Origin: Notolepis coatsorum
Taxonomy: Eukaryota; Chordata; Actinopteri; Aulopiformes; Paralepididae
Assembly (NCBI GenBank): GCA_963971535.1
Contig: OZ020592.1
Span: 56,610,836-56,674,835, forward strand
Length of the DNA stretch: 64,000 nucleotides
Direction: 5' to 3'
The translations under genes and the position numbers were made by a program. The notes under the pieces were generated by a model that was not told where the DNA came from, did no database searches, and was given only the letters and a program-made list of their open reading frames with translations. Shown piece by piece: positions 55,085 through 64,000 of this stretch (position 1 is its first letter; each line of letters opens with the position of its first letter).

Positions 55085-55146
55085 GCGAGGCGATTGAGCC
55101 GTACTGCAATCTGTTAATAAAGTTTTAAATCAATTAATCAATCAAT
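55085..55146 (+). mobile_element. solo LINE-A 3' tail
   Basis: TTGAGCCGTACTGCAATCTG and AATAAAGTTTTAAATCAATT, followed by (AATC) units. Shorter than the other tails, with an inner deletion. Confidence 0.75.
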
Positions 55147-55363
55147 GCCGTTAGAAGATCAGGATCTCTGCTATCGATACGTGCTGGCTTTTCAACTGAA
55201 GCGGCCGTGCGCACTTATCCTGGGTCTCAAGTCTGGTTCGAGTTAACGAGACTGAATCCACCTTCGAGGAACAGGGAAATCCCGGCTTCAAACATCGGGT
55301 TAACTGAATCTGGATAATGGGACTCTTGATCGACTTAGTTGAACCAGGTACGGGGAATAGGGC

Positions 55364-55560
55364 CCAGTACCTCCCTGTGGCTGGTGTCAACAAAAACAAC
55401 ATCCGGTGTATTTGGTATGTTAACAAAGACATCGTTGGTAAGGCCGAACCACTTTGGTTGCACTCTAGCATGTTTGTACATTGCTGCACTAGATGATGAT
55501 ATGTTCCGTACCGCATCAGACAGACACACCAACGGCAAAGGCACCAACCAGCTCATCAGG
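55364..55560 (-). pseudogene. RLE-type retroelement, upstream half of the nuclease domain
   Basis: Minus strand: MYKHARVQPKWFGLTNDVFV, NIPNTPDVVFVDTSHREVLG. It continues after the transposon at 53946. The PD of the presumed active site is here. The upstream RT is absent, replaced by a SINE. Confidence 0.6.
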
Positions 55561-55676
55561 AGCAGTTAGGGGTTCAGTGTCTTGCTCAACGACACTAAGT
55601 CAGGGGGTGACGGAATCGAACCGGGAACCCTCAGATTACCAGATGACCGCTCTACCTGCTGAGCCACTGCCGCCCA
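55545..55676 (-). repeat. tRNA-derived SINE, V-SINE-like, second copy
   Basis: GGGCGGCAGTGGCTCAGCAG on the minus strand, a B-box-like GGTTCGATTCC, and GAGCAAGACACTGAACCCCT. Same family as 1085-1229. Confidence 0.8.
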
Positions 55677-55734
55677 AAATATAGAATAATTGCAGTACCA
55701 TAAATCCATATATAATAAGAGGTACCCCTGTAGA

Positions 55735-55985
55735 GGAGTTCAGATATAGTGGTATACTATTCATACACCTGTATAAGGGTAAAGATATCGTGGTATTCAT
55801 ACACATGTAGAGGTTACAGATATAGTGGTATACATACACATGTAGAAGGGTACAGTTATAGTGGTATTCATAGGGTACAGATATAGTTGTATTCATACAC
55901 ATGTAGAGGGTTACAGATATAGTTGTATAAATAGTAAATACACATGTAGAGGTGTACAGATATAGTGTTATACATACCCACGATG
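55735..55985. repeat. imperfect minisatellite, unit about 35-45 bp
   Basis: Repeats of TACAGATATAGTGGTATACA and CATACACATGTAGAG in six or seven degenerate copies. Confidence 0.88.
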
Positions 55986-56152
55986 ACACCAACTAAGGAT
56001 CAGAAATTGGCAAGCTGAAGACTGCATATTGTTTCCCAGGGGATTGCATAAAATACAACAGTGTACCTCTTGTGGTGAAAGTGTGTCCGGGCCTGAACTC
56101 AATTGAGTAAATAAATGTTTTATATTAACACACAATGCTTTATTCCATCCAG

Positions 56153-56278
56153 GAACAGGTTCAACAGAGTGCACAGGAGAAAGATGCGCTGATGAATGAG
56201 TTGGGTCATATGAGAGAGCAAAATGCAACAATGAAAAGCTCCCTAATGGAGAGAGAGCAAGAAGTTGAGCTCCTCAAG
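56153..56278 (+). CDS. calcoco2: calcoco2-like exon 5: start of coiled coil
   Basis: Acceptor TTCCATCCAG, donor AAG|GTCTGT. Codes EQVQQSAQEKDALMNELGHM, then REQNATMKSSLMEREQEVEL and LK, a heptad-rich coiled coil as expected right after the SKICH domain. It joins exon 4 on a codon boundary to give ITTQ-EQVQQ. No further exon is seen before the transposons from 56480, so exons 6 onward lie past 64000 if the gene is whole. Confidence 0.85.
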
Positions 56279-56480
56279 GTCTGTTCATCTCACTTTACTT
56301 CTCTTTTTCATTTCATGCTCGTTGTTGATGATGATGATTATCTTTTTCTCTTGTGATTGTTGGGACATGCTGGATGATCATATATGTGCAAATATGATAA
56401 ACATTAAGGTAATTATTTAAGTTATATTTGATAAACACTAAGGTAAATATTTAAGTTATATACTGTATGGTAAACATTAA

Positions 56481-56752
56481 CCCTTTCACTACCACAGTAT
56501 AGATGGTTAACCGTTTATAGTGAAAGGTTAACTTTCTGTAGTGTGGTAGTGAAAGGGTTAACCTTCTGTAGTGGTAGTGAAAGGGTTAACCTTCTGTAGT
56601 GTGATAGTGAAAGCGTTAACCCTTTGTAGTGACAGGGTTAACCTTCTGTAGTGTGGTAGTGAAAGGGTTAACCTTCTGTAGTGGTAGTGAAAGGGTTAAC
56701 ATGTAGTGTTGCAATGAAAGGGTTAACCCTTTGTAGAGTGGTAGTGAAAGGG
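56481..56752. mobile_element. piggyBac-like MITE made of its own tandem repeats (272 bp)
   Basis: CCCTTTCACTACCAC at the left and GTGGTAGTGAAAGGG at the right, TTAA on both sides (56477-56480, 56753-56756). The interior is a string of about 30-bp units GTGAAAGGGTTAACCTTCTG with TAGTGTGGTA, that is, repeats of the terminus. Confidence 0.8.
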
Positions 56753-56788
56753 TTAAGGTAATTATTTATGTGTTGTGGCAATTCCAGG

Positions 56789-57154
56789 TGTAGGGGTGGC
56801 AGAATAAACAACACACAGACAGGTTGCAGTTCCCAAAATGATACTCTTTATTTTCTATTTAAATAATGATCGCTTGCTGGCTGTAATCTGTCGGCCGGGC
56901 GGCGTCTCCGCTCTGTGGCCTCTCGCCTTGCGCTGCTACGGGGGACTGAGAGGAGGCTCCTCGGCTCCATTAAGTCCCCCCTCCCCAACAGGCGCACCGC
57001 GCCGTGATTCGATAATCACATAATCACTCCTGATGGGTCTCTAGTGACAGGTGCGTCCGGAAGCGGACGCCCAAACATGGGCAGCGCCCAGCCATTGGGT
57101 CGCCACGTAGCGCCCATCAATCACCAAGCCCAGGGGTGGCTTGGGGTTGCCACA
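56789..57154 (-). repeat. 3' LTR of a Gmr1-like gypsy element (366 bp)
   Basis: Minus strand: TGTGGCAACCCC ... GCCACCCCTACA. It directly follows a polypurine GGAGGGGGGGGTAC. The 5' LTR is not in the window. Confidence 0.8.
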
Positions 57155-60100
57155 GTACCCCCCCCTCCAGCTCCGACCGTCGGGGAAGAGCGTCCGACGC
57201 CCAACAGGCATCCTTCCTGGAGAGGGCGTCTGCGTTGCCATGCGCCACCCCGGACCTGTGGATGACAGAAAAGTTAAACGATTGCAACTCCAGAAACCAT
57301 CGAGTCACCCTGGCATTGGTCCCCTTTGTCTTGGCCATCCAGACGAGGGGGGTGTGATCCGTCACCAGCGTGAAGCGCCTCCCCAGCAGATAATAACGGA
57401 GTGTCTCCAGTGCCCACTTAATTGCCAGACCTTCGCGCTCCACCGCAGAATAGTTGCGCTCGTGTGGCAGCAGCTTCCTGCTCACATATAAGATTGGATG
57501 TTCCTCACCCTCCAGTTGCTGGGAGAGGACCGCTCCCAGTCCCACCTCTGATGCATCTGTCTGTACCGTCATCTCCTTGTCGAAGTTCGGGGAGACCAGC
57601 ACCGGTCCCGAACAGAGGGCCGTCTTGAGGTCCTCGAACGCCGCCTCCGGTGTCCACTTCACCGTGAACGGCCGCAGCGCCTGGGTCAGATCTGTGAGGG
57701 GAGCAGCGCGAGCAGCGAAGTTAGGGATAAACCTCCTATAATAGCTCGCTAGCCCATTAAATGTCCTGACCTGCTTCTTGGTTAAATGGCGGGGCCACTC
57801 CCTTATCGCATCAATTTTCCTCTTCTGCGGTTTTACATTGCCCCGGCCTATTGTGAACCCCAGGTACTCTGCCTCTTCTAGTCCCAGCCTGCATTTCTTT
57901 GGGTTGGCGGTGAGACCCGCCTCCCGGAGGGCACCCAACACCGCTCTCACCTTTTGGAGGTGGGAGTCCAAATCTGATGAATGAATGATAATGTCATCGA
58001 GATATGCGGCTGCATAATCCCGATGGGGCCGTAGTACTCTGTCCATCAGCCTCTGAAAGGTAGATGGCGCCCCATGCAGGCCAAACGGGAGAACTTTATA
58101 GTGAAACAGCCCGTCTGGGGTGGAGAAAGCCGTCTTCTCCCTCGAGGCGGGGGCCAGAGGGACTTGCCAATAACCCTTCGTTAGATCTAGTGTTGTGATA
58201 AACCTGGCCTGGCCCAGTCTATCAATGAGCTCATCCACTCTAGGCATGGGATAGGCGTCAAACTTTGAAATGTCATTAAGCTTCCTGAAATCATTGCAGA
58301 ACCTGGTTGTTGAGTCGGGTTTCGGCACTAAAACAATAGGACTGGACCACCCGCTATGAGACTCCTCAATCACTCCCATCTCCAGCATGACCCGCACTTC
58401 TCTTCTTACGGCCTCTCTTTTTGCCTCTGGGATACGATAGGGCTTCAGCTTTACCTTGTCTCCCGGGCTGGTAATGATGTGGTGCTGGGCCAATGTGGTG
58501 CGGCCCGACGTGGCCGAAAACACGTCCCGGTTCTGTTGGACCAGCTCCCGAAGCTCCTGCCGTTGGGTCGGGGACAACTGTTCCCCGATGGGAACATCGG
58601 CCGCCTCTGCCACCTGCTGCGCAAAAGGGGGGAGAGGGGGGGGCGAGAGCAACACATCCCGGGCATGCCATTTCTTCAACCGGTTAACATGGTATAACTG
58701 TCGATGCTTCCTACGGTCGGGCTGGTGGACCTTGTAGTTGACGGGACCCACTTTTTCGATTATGTCGTAGGGTCCCTGCCATTTGGCTAGGAATTTGCAC
58801 TCTGCTGTCGGAACCAGTACGAGGACCCGGTCCCCCACATTAAACTCCCGTGGCTGTGCGCCCCGGTCATAAATGCGCTTCTGTGCGTCTTGGGCCTGTT
58901 GCATATGTTCTCTCACCACTGGCCAGAGAGCCTTCATCCTGTCTCTCATTACCTGCACATGCTCTATGAGAGACCGGTGGGGCGACGGCTGTTCCTCCCA
59001 AATCTCCTTTGCGATGTCCAGGAGACCCCGCGGCTTGCGGGCGTAGAGCAGCTCAAACGGCGAGAAGCCAGTGGAAGCCTGTGGGACCTCACGCACAGAG
59101 AACATCAGAAAGGGCAACAACTGATCCCAATTCTTCCCATCCTTCTCCATCACCTTTCTTAGCATGCTTTTCAGTGTTTTGTTGAAGCGTTCGCACAGCC
59201 CATCCGTCTGTGGATGGTATATGGAGGTTTGCAGCTGCTCCACTTTCATTAGTTTCCACATTTCTTTCATGACCCGCGACATAAAGCACGAGCCCTGATC
59301 AGTGAGAATGGAGTCGGCAATTCCCACCCGACTAAACAAATGAAAGAGCTCCCGTGCCACAATTTTGGCCGTCACCGTGCGTAACGGGATGGCTTCGGGG
59401 TAATGTGTTGCATAATCTATGATTACCAGTATATACTGGTGGCCTCGGGACGATTTGACTAGAGGGCCCACCACGTCGAGGGCAATTCTTGAGAATGGGG
59501 TCTCAATGATGGGCAGTGGGATCAGAGGATTTTTATAGTGTACCTTTGGTGCTGCGCGTTGACACTCTGGGCAGCTCCTGCAGTAGTCCTCTACCACTCT
59601 CTTCATGCCCGGCCAATGGAAACGCGCCTTTATGCGCTCCATGGTTTTGTCCACGCCCAGGTGCGCTCCGAGGATATGTGAATGCGCTAGCTGGAGTACA
59701 GTGGTAATAAAGAATTTCGGCACCAGCAATAGATCTTTAACCTCATCATTCTTTTTTACGACTTGGTACAGCAGTTGTCTTTTTATTGCAAAGTGAAGAT
59801 ATGACAGGTTACTCACCCCCTCCACTGGATTTCCATCTACGGTTTTGATATTCGCCCGGGCCTGCGTTAGGTTTGGGTCTTCCAGCTGGGCCGTTCCGAA
59901 CTGACCCGCCAGGTCCCTCCCCACCTCGTCCGCCTGGGGGAACTCCGCAAATGGGTCCTCGTCACTGCTATCCGTCTCGGGGCCCGCTTGGGGCGCCGGC
60001 GCGTCATCACCCACACCTGATGCCGTCTCCGTCTCACTCCCCGTTATATTCAGGGGCTCCGGCGCGTCGTCACCCACATCTGATGCCGTCTCAGTCTCAC

Positions 60101-61418
60101 TCCCCGTTACATTCAGAGCACACACCTTCGGTTGACGTAATCCTTTCCTCTTCCTCGGTTTACCCGTGGAGGGTGGGGTGCGCGGGGAGATGACGGCTGA
60201 GCACAGCTGGCGATACAGGGGGCAGTCTTGACCAATCAGCAGCGCTACCGGCAGGTTGGGTATCACGCCGGCTGTCATCGAGCAGACCCCCTTGGTGGTT
60301 GTCAGGGTGATCTGCGCTGTGGGATACAACTTTGTGTCCCCGTGCACACAGGACACTGACACTTGCGGAGCCTCTGCGTCGCAGTGTGCCAAATGGGGCT
60401 GAACCAGCGTTATGACACTACCCGAGTCCAGGAGCGCGACTGCATCTTCGTCGTTGACGCGCACGGGTAAAAGTGTCGCTGATGTTTCCTTATGGGCCCA
60501 ACAGGCTGCGCCATAATTGCACGTCTTTCCGCGGGGGTCTGAAGCTGCCGCCGATGGCATGGACACATCCCGGCCTGGGCAGTTCCACGAGAGATGCCCT
60601 GGCTCGCCGCAGTCATAGCAGCGTCTTTGGTCCTGGTCGAACAGCGGTCTTCTTCGGGGTAGTTCGGGATCACCTGCGTTCCCTACCCGGCCCCTTGGGC
60701 TGGGCTCGTCGGGACCCCTCGTTCTTAGCCGCTCTGGCTTTTCCCCTCGCCCCCCTTTGAGTAAGTCCTGCGTTACCTGGTGGGCCTCCACAATATTCAC
60801 TAGCTGCTCCACGGAGCGGGGGTCCGCTTGACTCGCCTGCTTCTTCGTGTCATAAGGGAGGGCTCTGACAAAGCGGTCCATAACAATCCGTTCCAAGACC
60901 GTGGGCCCTCCGGGGTCGGTCATTAGCCAGGCTCGGCTCATGCGGACTAGGTCGTGCATCTGGGAGCGCGGGGAGGCCTGTGCGTCATACACCCAGTCAT
61001 GGAACCGCTGCGCACGGGACTGCAGACTATAGCCGTAACGGGACAAAATCTCCTGCTTTAGCCGAGTGTAGTTCTCGGCTTGCTCCGGTGGCAGGTCCTG
61101 GTAGGCCTTTTGCGCATTACCCGACAGGAAGGGGGCCAGCAGTCCCCCCCAGTCGTCCTCTGGCCAGCCCTCCCGGCCGGCGGTGCGCTCAAACGCTAGG
61201 AGATAGGCTTCTACATCCTCCTGCTCCGTCAGCTTGGGGATGAAGCGCCCGGGGTTAGGCCGCGTCCCTGCGGGCCCTTCGTCCCGCCGGTGAGAGGCCA
61301 TCCGCTGGAGCTCCTCGTGGATCATCCCCGTCTGTTTCCTCTGTTCTTGCAGGGCCTCTTCGTGCCGGGCCTGTTGTTCCAGGTTCGCCTGTACGAGCTG
61401 CTGCACCAGCGCGTCCAT
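57117..61418 (-). CDS. gag-pol polyprotein of a Gmr1-like Ty3/gypsy retrotransposon (1433 aa, single frame)
   Basis: Starts MDALVQQLVQAN. Gag with a SCAN-like capsid half (about residues 65-220; AYLLAFERTAGREGWPEDDW, DRFVRALPYDTKKQASQ), a CCHC knuckle CYDCGEPGHLSWNC (about 267-280), and protease ALLDSGSVITLV (about 330). Then integrase comes first: HHCC finger (H..H, C..C in CRSCPEC), LDVVGPL, TDQGSCF and DGLCERFNK. RT follows (TLDLTKGYWQVPLAP, catalytic YLDD), then RNase H ([22 protein letters not shown]). Integrase before RT is the mark of the Gmr1 group, first described in cod. Gag and pol are in one frame with no shift. The longest open frame begins 30 codons earlier, but those codons come from an L1 tail, so the inner ATG is chosen. 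The stop is inside the 3' LTR. Fully open, but cut from its own 5' LTR. Confidence 0.93.
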   Translation of the reverse strand: MDALVQQLVQANLEQQARHEEALQEQRKQTGMIHEELQRMASHRRDEGPAGTRPNPGRFIPKLTEQEDVEAYLLAFERTAGREGWPEDDWGGLLAPFLSGNAQKAYQDLPPEQAENYTRLKQEILSRYGYSLQSRAQRFHDWVYDAQASPRSQMHDLVRMSRAWLMTDPGGPTVLERIVMDRFVRALPYDTKKQASQADPRSVEQLVNIVEAHQVTQDLLKGGRGEKPERLRTRGPDEPSPRGRVGNAGDPELPRRRPLFDQDQRRCYDCGEPGHLSWNCPGRDVSMPSAAASDPRGKTCNYGAACWAHKETSATLLPVRVNDEDAVALLDSGSVITLVQPHLAHCDAEAPQVSVSCVHGDTKLYPTAQITLTTTKGVCSMTAGVIPNLPVALLIGQDCPLYRQLCSAVISPRTPPSTGKPRKRKGLRQPKVCALNVTGSETETASDVGDDAPEPLNITGSETETASGVGDDAPAPQAGPETDSSDEDPFAEFPQADEVGRDLAGQFGTAQLEDPNLTQARANIKTVDGNPVEGVSNLSYLHFAIKRQLLYQVVKKNDEVKDLLLVPKFFITTVLQLAHSHILGAHLGVDKTMERIKARFHWPGMKRVVEDYCRSCPECQRAAPKVHYKNPLIPLPIIETPFSRIALDVVGPLVKSSRGHQYILVIIDYATHYPEAIPLRTVTAKIVARELFHLFSRVGIADSILTDQGSCFMSRVMKEMWKLMKVEQLQTSIYHPQTDGLCERFNKTLKSMLRKVMEKDGKNWDQLLPFLMFSVREVPQASTGFSPFELLYARKPRGLLDIAKEIWEEQPSPHRSLIEHVQVMRDRMKALWPVVREHMQQAQDAQKRIYDRGAQPREFNVGDRVLVLVPTAECKFLAKWQGPYDIIEKVGPVNYKVHQPDRRKHRQLYHVNRLKKWHARDVLLSPPPLPPFAQQVAEAADVPIGEQLSPTQRQELRELVQQNRDVFSATSGRTTLAQHHIITSPGDKVKLKPYRIPEAKREAVRREVRVMLEMGVIEESHSGWSSPIVLVPKPDSTTRFCNDFRKLNDISKFDAYPMPRVDELIDRLGQARFITTLDLTKGYWQVPLAPASREKTAFSTPDGLFHYKVLPFGLHGAPSTFQRLMDRVLRPHRDYAAAYLDDIIIHSSDLDSHLQKVRAVLGALREAGLTANPKKCRLGLEEAEYLGFTIGRGNVKPQKRKIDAIREWPRHLTKKQVRTFNGLASYYRRFIPNFAARAAPLTDLTQALRPFTVKWTPEAAFEDLKTALCSGPVLVSPNFDKEMTVQTDASEVGLGAVLSQQLEGEEHPILYVSRKLLPHERNYSAVEREGLAIKWALETLRYYLLGRRFTLVTDHTPLVWMAKTKGTNARVTRWFLELQSFNFSVIHRSGVAHGNADALSRKDACWASDALPRRSELEGGVLWQPQATPGLGD

Positions 61419-61429
61419 GCTTCTTTTCG

Positions 61430-62189
61430 TTATTATATATATATATATATTTTTATATTTTATTTTTTTATTATGTTTTAACAGACATATAAACAAACAT
61501 GACAACACACAATAAGATATACAAGCATTAATTCACAGTGCATATCCAATGAAATTACCATTTAGTCAAATGTCTTATACAGGATATACCCCTAATACCT
61601 GTTATCTAAAAACCTACATACATATGCTCCAGCTCGAACCCCCCCCTCCCGGACCCCCCATTGGATAATCCAACCATTATAACTTGTTCCTAACCAGACA
61701 CTACCATTATATGCTAGCTTTTATTCTCTCCACCACTTCTAACCACAATGTCATTTTGGATTCATTGAGACCCAAAATTCTTGCTGTAGATATTTCTTGA
61801 TAAATCACATCGAGATATGTAAGAGTCCAGACCTTCCGGCACATTTTTTCCGGTTGAAACCATCGTGATGCTATCAGCTTTTTAGCCACTGTGATACCGG
61901 ATAAAACCAATCTCTTTAGCTGTGGAGGTACTGCATGCTCAAAGACATCATTCAGCAGTAATACAGAGGGGTGTACAGGTATATCCAGAGTTAAGAGATT
62001 TGCTAATTGCTGGGTCACTTCTTTCTAAAATATCTTAATTAACTGGTGGGCAGTCCCAGTACATGTGCATAAATGTCCCTTCGTCCCCATTTGTACATAG
62101 GGAGCATTTGGAGTCTTGTTTAAGACCCATTTTGTTCAGTCTTATAGGAGTTAAGTATGTCCTGTGAATATAGTTAAGATTGATTTGTT
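61430..62189 (-). pseudogene. L1-clade LINE 3' end, 5' part displaced
   Basis: The A/TA-rich tail is at the left (61432-61485). Minus-strand frames carry QQINLNYIHRTYLTPIRLNK, the C-terminal CSLCTNGDEGTFMHMYWDC, and KRLVLSGITVAKKLIASRWF to WLEVVERIKASI, close to the C-terminus of the L1 at 37898-45481. A frameshift lies at about 62030. It inserted 12-20 bases before the gypsy ATG. Its own upstream part is separated by the L1 at 62190. Confidence 0.88.
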
Positions 62190-64000
62190 GAGACTTCCGG
62201 TATGAGAGCAGACGGGTAACACGCATGCGGTGGAGCTCCTGGTCAAAAGAGTGAAAAACGGATAAAAAAGGACCCGAAAAGTGAATAAAAATGAAGATGC
62301 AAACGAGAAGGAAGGAGGAAAAAACAATTGTGAAGGAGAGAGAAATGGAAGACTCACGGGAAGAGGAGAGTTTGATGGAGCAGAGCCCCCGAAGCGAGAC
62401 CGAGAAGGGACAGGCGGAGGAAGGAGGAGGGTCGGCTGGGACAAACACGGGAATGCCAGGATGGGCCGTGGTCATGCAGGCCGGGATATTGGCGACCATA
62501 ACAGCGACCATAAAACTGATCACGGACACGATAAGGAACGATATTGGGAAGTTACGGGAGGAATTGAGGAAGGAACGGGAGGACTTCAGAGGTGAAATAA
62601 ATACAGAACTCAAAATGGTGGAGGGGAAGATGGCGGAGCAGGACAGAAACGTAACAGAGCTACAAACAAGAATGGCGCAAGCAGAAGAATGGAACACGGA
62701 GATACACGAGGTATTAACAAGTGCGATTCAACAACAAGAAAAGATGGAGACAAAGATGTCGGACATGGAGGGGAGGTCACGGAGAAATAACATCAGAATA
62801 TGGGGATTGAAAGAAGGAGTCGAAGGGGAATCGGTGACCCAATATGTGGAAAAGCTTATCAAAGAACAACTGAAGGAGACGGGACTGGAACAAATGGAGA
62901 TAGAGGGCCCACAGGGCGTTGGCTCCGAGACCACAACCGGACAGACCACCGAGGGCGGTGATTATTAACTTTCTGAGATACGAGGTTAAGGAATTGGTAC
63001 TCAGAACCGCGTGGACCAAGAAGATAGAAATTGAGGGGAAAAGACTGTCGTTTGATCACGATTACTCGACAGCGGTGGCAATAACACGCAGGTCTTACGC
63101 GGGACTGAAGAGAATTCTGAAAGAAAACGGAATGAAATTCCAATCACCCATGACCTCGCTAAGGATTCACTGGAAGGAAGGGACAGTGACATACACGACG
63201 GCGCGGGAGGCGGCGGGGGAGATGAGGCGACGGGGGATGCAGATGGCGGAGGACGGAGAAGGAAGGAGACAGGAGGACCAGATGCTGAGCCTGCAGCAGA
63301 GATTGGAGAAAGCACGCAGGTGGTCCAGAGTAGGAGAACGAAACCCGGGAGAGGAGGGAGGAGAGAGGAGAAGGCCGAGGTGAGACGTGACAGACCGAAG
63401 GCGGAGACAGGCGAGGAGGCCAGAGACTGAGAAGGAGGGGAGAGGAGGCGGGAGGAGACGAACGGATGAGTACACGCACAAGAGATTGAAAAAACTATCC
63501 AAATGGAGACAAAATATAGAAACTGAAATAACATATACATGAACACACATTCCCAGGTAGAGGCAGGATATAGGAACAAACATAACATAAACATGGACAC
63601 ATAATACACATACTGATGAAGGAAATAAATGGAAATATAATTAGGTATAATAGACGGAACGCAGAACATATTGAAACAAATACATAGACACACGCTGCGA
63701 GTGACACAGTTGGAAGGAATTAAGGGGATAAATAAAAATCACATAGAAAATAGAGGGGAGGAAAAGAAAGTAAGAGGGGTACACAGAGGACACCACACAC
63801 GTGTTTAGGAGGAAGGAGAGACATTGGAACATATGAGCCACATTGAGAGGGACCTAGGAAATGGGGATCTTTGAACAGAATGAAAGACGGAGCGCTTTTA
63901 ACCAGGAGCTCGACAGCACTAAAAACAGTAAGAAGGCTGGACAAATATGACGAGCGGCTGGGGGCAAGGGTTTCAGACCCCCAAGCCGTCAGGAGGAGGC
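62190..64000 (+). mobile_element. L1-clade LINE, 5' part, running off the window
   Basis: Starts near GACTTCCGGTATGAGAGCAG at the point where the minus-strand L1 frame stops. It has a short leader, ORF1 (62291-63383), then 0.6 kb without a strong frame. ORF2 is expected past 64000. The strand is A-rich, as is usual for L1 sense strands. Confidence 0.8.
62291..63383 (+). pseudogene. L1 ORF1 protein, one frameshift
   Basis: First frame (62291-62968): charged head, a hydrophobic patch (MQAGILATITATIKLI), a coiled coil (about residues 75-160: LREELRKEREDFRGE, NVTELQTRMAQAEEWN), then RRNNIRIWGLKEGVEGESVT, the RRM start. A shift near 62930 moves to the frame 62919-63383 with RPPRAVIINFLRYEVKELVL, KRLSFDHDYSTAVAITRRSY and GTVTYTTAREAAGEM, the C-terminal RNA-binding domain. 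Compared with the ORF1 at 44405 it is a different L1 lineage. The shift may be a real mutation or a sequencing error. Confidence 0.85.

Larger units (their letters stand above)
53947..55363. mobile_element. DNA transposon (ISL2EU/Harbinger-like ends) inside the RLE fragment
   Basis: Left GGCCCCGTTCCCCGTACCTG, right inverse GGCCCTATTCCCCGTACCTG. CAG flanks both sides. When it is left out, the nuclease frame continues across (HREVLVIEVGC). The interior has no transposase but two tRNA-like pieces and a LINE-A tail. Confidence 0.75.

Noticed and set aside
58356-60760. Plus-strand frames opposite the Gmr1-like polyprotein
   Set aside because: Antisense shadows with no motif.
61419-61508. N-terminal 30 codons of the longest gypsy frame
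   Set aside because: They translate the A/TA-rich L1 tail; the conserved start is MDALVQQLV.
63001-63944. Several Ser/Leu/Pro-rich frames on the minus strand
   Set aside because: Antisense of an A/G-rich L1 sense strand; open by composition.

Overview
This window is nuclear DNA of a teleost fish. The reasons are fish-type repeats (sushi-ichi and Gmr1-like Ty3/gypsy elements, L1 and L2 LINEs, many hAT, piggyBac-like and foldback elements, tRNA-derived SINEs) and one intron-containing host gene whose SKICH domain is typical of the vertebrate NDP52/TAX1BP1/CALCOCO family. Nothing bacterial or viral in layout is present. No tool was run; all boundaries were read by eye from terminal inverted repeats (TIRs), target-site duplications (TSDs), splice sites and reading frames.

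Layout. 1-3.5 kb: mostly unique sequence with weak splice-bounded exon candidates on the minus strand and a tRNA-derived SINE. 3.5-13.4 kb: one long APE-type LINE ('LINE-A') on the plus strand, opened by at least five insertions: an antisense copy of the same LINE, a piggyBac-like element, a retroposed unit with a 153-codon membrane-protein ORF (itself split by a hAT), and two more hATs. 13.4-22.3 kb: GC-rich repeats with CCAAT motifs, an L2 LINE split by a TIR insert and by a 618-bp near-perfect palindrome, and a second foldback. 22.3-25 kb: a hAT half, a Ty1/copia 3' end and an L2 with a SINE inside it. 25.9-29 kb: a TGATGTCA minisatellite, a long-TIR MITE and a hAT with a transposase remnant.

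29.2-36.4 kb: a hAT (TSD ATCAACAC) that contains a complete sushi-ichi Ty3/gypsy element with apparently identical 1.1-kb LTRs, open gag and pol, a chromodomain and a Tf1-like self-priming site. 36.4-45.7 kb: a foldback element with a 0.6-kb tandem duplication, split by a 7.6-kb L1 on the minus strand that itself carries a 1-kb TTAA-type MITE. 45.7-49.4 kb: repeats.

49.4-56.3 kb: the 5' part of a calcoco2 (NDP52)-like autophagy receptor gene, plus strand, exons 1-5. Its fourth intron holds a hAT that carries an 18S rDNA 3' end plus putative ITS1, a piggyBac-like MITE, and a restriction-like-endonuclease LINE fragment split by another DNA transposon. The rest of the gene must lie past the right edge. 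56.8-61.4 kb: a Gmr1-like Ty3/gypsy element (integrase upstream of reverse transcriptase, SCAN-like gag) with a 1433-codon open frame on the minus strand. Its 5' side is cut by an L1 3' end (minus), which is cut in turn by a second L1 with ORF1 on the plus strand that runs off the window.

The strongest observations are that several broken reading frames resume at the exact TSD when the inserts are subtracted in thought, which orders the insertions in time. The best candidates for undescribed biology are the 153-codon membrane ORF in a retroposon and the rDNA fragment carried by a hAT.
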